From NCBI RefSeq assembly GCF_021922985.1, contig NZ_CP040788.1:1488001-1552000 (forward strand): 64,000 nucleotides of DNA, read 5' to 3'. The position numbers and the translations under genes were made by a program. This DNA is from Clavibacter michiganensis subsp. tessellarius. Its GTDB lineage: Bacteria > Actinomycetota > Actinomycetes > Actinomycetales > Microbacteriaceae. Positions 61,283-64,000 of the stretch are shown here, piece by piece. The first letter of the stretch is position 1; each line of letters starts with the position of its first letter. Under the pieces are notes generated by a model. That model did no database searches, was not told the DNA's origin, and was given only the letters and a program-made list of their open reading frames with translations.

Positions 61283-64000
61283 CCGCGGCATCGGCGGGGG
61301 CCGACGCGGGCGGTGCCGGCGGCTCGGGCCGCGCCGCTGACCCGGGCGGCTCGGGCGCCGGGGCGCGGCGCCAGGACCGGCGCTCGACCGCGCCGTCCGG
61401 CGTCACCAACCAGACCCGACCGGGGACAGGCGCGAGCGGCGGCGGCACCTGGCGGACGCGCAGGAGCGTGCGGACGTCGCGGGCCGCGCAGCCCTCGAGC
61501 ACCACGCTGCCGGCCCGCCGGATGTCCGCCAGCAGGGCACCGCGGACGAGCCAAGCGTCGGGATCGCCGACGACGACGCGCGGGGCGTCCGCGGGCGCCC
61601 GGATCCCGGGCGCCGTGTCCCGCTGATCCGCCGACCACCCGAGCGGCAGGTCGAGGAGCTCGACGGCGTCCACGCCCTCCGCCCGGAGCCGCGCGGTCGC
61701 CTCGGCCGGGGCGGAGGCGACGAGCGCGTGCACGGGGCCGACCTCGAGCACCAGGGGCGGAGCGGGATCCGCGGACGCGGACGCGGACGCCGTGGGCACG
61801 TCCGCATCGTCGCCGGAGGACGGGCCGTCGCCGGAGGACGGGCCGGCGGGCGGCAGCGCCACCTGGATCCGCATCCCGCGCCACTCCCCCGCGCCGGGCG
61901 CCGCGGACGGATCGAAGAGGGACGACTCCCCGCCGGCGAGCACGTGCTCCTGGCGCGTCGGCAGCGCGAGGACCACGGGCGGACCCGCTGCGGCGCCGAC
62001 GGCCTGCAACGCGCCGCCGGGCCGCCTCCCCGAGGCGGCGAGCGCGACACCCGCGTGCGGGCCCTCGCGGACCAGGGCCGCGACCAGGTCGAGGAGGGCC
62101 GCCTGGTGGTCGGGTCCGAGGCGGGAGACGGCGACGTCGAGGTCGTCGGCGAGCACGACCAGCGGCGCCGGCCGCGGGCCCGGCCGGCGGATGCGCGCGA
62201 CGACGTCCGCGAACGCGTCCCAGCACCCCTCGGGATCGCTCGGGATGCGTCGCACGCGGACACCTCCGGCCCCGGCCGACGCCGCGAGCGCGCCCAGGCA
62301 GGAGCTGCGTCCGGACCCCGGCCCGCCGAGGACGAGCAGGTGCCCGTCGGTCGCGGGCCGCCACGTCGCGACCGCGCGGCGCTGCTCGGCGGGCAGGTCG
62401 ACGAGCGCGAACGGCAGGGCCACGGCACGGCCGTCGTCCGTGGACGGGGATGCGGACGGCGATGCCGACGGGGACGTGGAAGGCGATGCGGACGGGGATG
62501 CGGACGGCGATGCGGACGGCGCCGACCCGAGCGGCGGGAGGCCCGCGAGCGCGGCGAGCGGGACGGCCGCGGGGAGCGGGTCCAGCCACGGACGGCGGAC
62601 GGGCCGCCGCGGCATGCGCTCGGCGGCGATGCGCGCGAGGTCGTCGGCCGTGGTGACGGCGACCTGGAAGGGGCGCGCGGGTCCGCCGTGGGCGCCCAGG
62701 AGGCAGCGGCCGACCGGGACGGCGGGAAGGTGCGCCGCGTCGGGCACGCCGAGGAGCGCGCGGCTGTCGGCCTCGTTGTTGACGCGGAGCGACAGGCGGA
62801 GGTCGCAGTTGGCGAGGACGGCGTCGCGGACGACGCCGGCCGGGCGCTGCGTGCACAGGACGAGGTGCATGCCGAGCGACCGGCCGCGGGCCGCGATGTC
62901 GGAGACCACCTCGTGCAGGCCGTCCTGGTCGGCGAGGAGCGCGGCCAGCTCGTCGACGACGATGACGAGCCGGGGCAGGACGCCGGCGGCGCGCGGGTCG
63001 TCGACGTCCCGGGCCCCGGCCTGGCGCAGGGTGCGCTCGCGGTGGCGGATCTCCGCCCGCAGGCTCTCGAGGGCGCGGCGCGCGCCGTGGCCGTCGAGGT
63101 CGGTGACCAGCCCCACGGCGTGCGGGAGGACGAGGAGCGGGTCGAAGGCGGCGCCGCCCTTGAAGTCGACGAGGAGGACCGTGACGTCCTCGGGCGGATG
63201 CGCGGCCGCGAGCGCGGCCATCCACGTGACGAGGAGCTCGCTCTTGCCGCTGCCCGTCGTGCCCGCGACGACGGCGTGCGGGCCGTCCGCCACGAGGTCG
63301 ACGACGACGGGGCCGTCGTGCCCGACGCCGACGGCGGCCGCGAGTCCGGATCGAGGACGGGACGACGCGAGGAACCCGGCGGCGGGGCCCGCGAGGGTGA
63401 GGTCCGTGGCGGGGAGGTCCGTGGCGGTGAGGTCGGAGGCGGGGAGGTCCGCGACGGTGAGGTCCGTGGCGGGGAGGCCGGAGGCGGCGGCACCCACGGC
63501 GGTCGCGACCTCCGCGAACGGGACGCGCGCGGGCAGGGGTGCCCGGGCCGAGTCGAGGCCGCGCCGGCGGGCGAGGGCGGCGAGCTCGTCGGCGAAGCGC
63601 GACGCCTCCGAGAGGGAGACGAGCTCGGGCCGGACGAGGCCGGCACGGACGACGGCGGCGGATGCGGCAGACGGCTCGTCCCCGTCCGGGGCGGGCACCC
63701 CGGCACCGGCTTGTGCCGCGACCGCCGCATCGGGCGCCGGCGCGGGCGGTCCGGCGGGATGCCCTGTGCCGAACTCGGCCGCCGCGTCCACCGCGAGGAG
63801 GAGCGCCGTGCCGGGGCCGCGCAGGTCGAGCACCGTGCGGCACGCGGCGGGCAGCGACTCCACCCGCGACGCGGCCGCCAGGACGACGGGGCGGCCGCGG
63901 AGTGTCAGGTGCATGGCGACGGCATCCTCGTCCGGACCCCGACGGGCGGGCGCGAGGACGGGGGCGGGGACGCCGGGAGCGTCGCGGGAGGAGTGCGGCA
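61272..64000 (-). CDS. FtsK/SpoIIIE (EccC-like) ATPase, incomplete at window edge
   Basis: At least 880 residues; the frame stays open to the window edge upstream of an internal ATG at 63914. Residue numbers below count from that ATG. The first ATPase has Walker A AVVAGTTGSGKSELLVTWM (about 236-254) and Walker B LVIVVDELAALL. A later module has VLGGPGSGRSSCLGALAAS as a second P-loop-like motif. A Ser/Ala/Pro linker (about residues 465-492) holds short SASP-type repeats, and DLPATDLT-type five-residue repeats lie earlier. This layout resembles ESX/type VII EccC-like motor proteins. Genes of such a system, if any, would be further right. Its 3' end overlaps the asparaginase gene. Confidence 0.8.
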   Translation of the reverse strand, partial: PHSSRDAPGVPAPVLAPARRGPDEDAVAMHLTLRGRPVVLAAASRVESLPAACRTVLDLRGPGTALLLAVDAAAEFGTGHPAGPPAPAPDAAVAAQAGAGVPAPDGDEPSAASAAVVRAGLVRPELVSLSEASRFADELAALARRRGLDSARAPLPARVPFAEVATAVGAAASGLPATDLTVADLPASDLTATDLPATDLTLAGPAAGFLASSRPRSGLAAAVGVGHDGPVVVDLVADGPHAVVAGTTGSGKSELLVTWMAALAAAHPPEDVTVLLVDFKGGAAFDPLLVLPHAVGLVTDLDGHGARRALESLRAEIRHRERTLRQAGARDVDDPRAAGVLPRLVIVVDELAALLADQDGLHEVVSDIAARGRSLGMHLVLCTQRPAGVVRDAVLANCDLRLSLRVNNEADSRALLGVPDAAHLPAVPVGRCLLGAHGGPARPFQVAVTTADDLARIAAERMPRRPVRRPWLDPLPAAVPLAALAGLPPLGSAPSASPSASPSASPSTSPSASPSASPSTDDGRAVALPFALVDLPAEQRRAVATWRPATDGHLLVLGGPGSGRSSCLGALAASAGAGGVRVRRIPSDPEGCWDAFADVVARIRRPGPRPAPLVVLADDLDVAVSRLGPDHQAALLDLVAALVREGPHAGVALAASGRRPGGALQAVGAAAGPPVVLALPTRQEHVLAGGESSLFDPSAAPGAGEWRGMRIQVALPPAGPSSGDGPSSGDDADVPTASASASADPAPPLVLEVGPVHALVASAPAEATARLRAEGVDAVELLDLPLGWSADQRDTAPGIRAPADAPRVVVGDPDAWLVRGALLADIRRAGSVVLEGCAARDVRTLLRVRQVPPPLAPVPGRVWLVTPDGAVERRSWRRAPAPEPPGSAARPEPPAPPASAPADAAVSR
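62441..62520. repeat. Short tandem repeat encoding a SASP-type linker
   Basis: A run of GATGCGGACGGC-like units, partly with GGGGAT variants, is inside the FtsK-like gene. It encodes a repeated Ser-Pro-Ser-Ala linker and is likely slippage-prone. Confidence 0.75.
63358..63486. repeat. 15-bp tandem repeats encoding DLPATDLT-type pentapeptides
   Basis: Successive GTCCGTGGCGGGGAG-like units repeat several times in the FtsK-like gene. In the protein they give ATDLT, VADLP, ASDLT, ATDLP and ATDLT, a pentapeptide-like array before the first ATPase domain. Confidence 0.7.

Noticed and set aside
62441..62520. Possible CRISPR array because of short tandem units
   Set aside because: The repeats are in frame inside the FtsK-like gene and encode a Ser/Ala/Pro linker.

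Overview
The window is about 73% GC and densely packed. It looks like a core-chromosome segment of a high-GC actinobacterium. Gene content and order suggest the Microbacteriaceae, most likely Clavibacter (inference: TPP-controlled thi operon, nusA-ylxR-infB-rbfA block, MEP-pathway genes dxr and ispG, an oleA-oleBC-oleD cluster, and many GTG starts). I saw no rRNA, tRNA, CRISPR array, insertion sequence or prophage. Base composition is uniform, so the window does not read as a mobile island.

Layout. 1-6.4 kb: tail of a membrane protein, then a TPP riboswitch driving thiM and a three-domain ThiE-ThiD-TenA fusion, a cupin protein, an MFS transporter and two small membrane proteins. 6.4-11.3 kb: SNF2 helicase, an Xi-class GST-like reductase overlapping a degenerate alpha/beta-hydrolase, and a small membrane protein. 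11.3-18 kb: an orphan pstS with a PHO box, a zinc alcohol dehydrogenase, an S41 protease, a NarL-type two-component pair and a DUF418 protein. 18-26 kb: poxB with a small monooxygenase, a DUF1684 protein, nagA, and an S9 peptidase divergent from a TetR regulator across a palindrome. 26-33 kb: SGNH hydrolase, SDR/DUF2867 protein, SRPBCC protein, ROK kinase, CehA-like PHP phosphoesterase and an MFS carrier. 33-39 kb: a truB-(two membrane proteins)-ribF operon, a panE-like reductase, and a degenerate uridine kinase divergent from mutY. 39-46 kb: rbfA, infB, ylxR, nusA and proS. 46-51 kb: oleD, oleBC and oleA for head-to-head hydrocarbon synthesis. 51-58.2 kb: ispG, an RseP-like protease, a Ser/Thr kinase with a lipoprotein, a 42-bp tandem repeat, dxr and an FKBP lipoprotein. 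58.2-64 kb: an OsmC protein, a GABA-type aminotransferase with an asparaginase II-like protein, and an edge-truncated FtsK/EccC-like ATPase.

The genes mainly serve cofactor synthesis (thiamine, FAD), isoprenoid and hydrocarbon lipids, translation and RNA maturation, phosphate uptake and envelope functions. Two enzyme-fold proteins have lost catalytic motifs. Many genes start 6-7 nt after a TAnnnT box with no leader, so leaderless transcription seems common. The hexamer GGATCC is strongly over-represented. Starts and promoters were read by eye. Family names rest on recognised motifs, not database searches.
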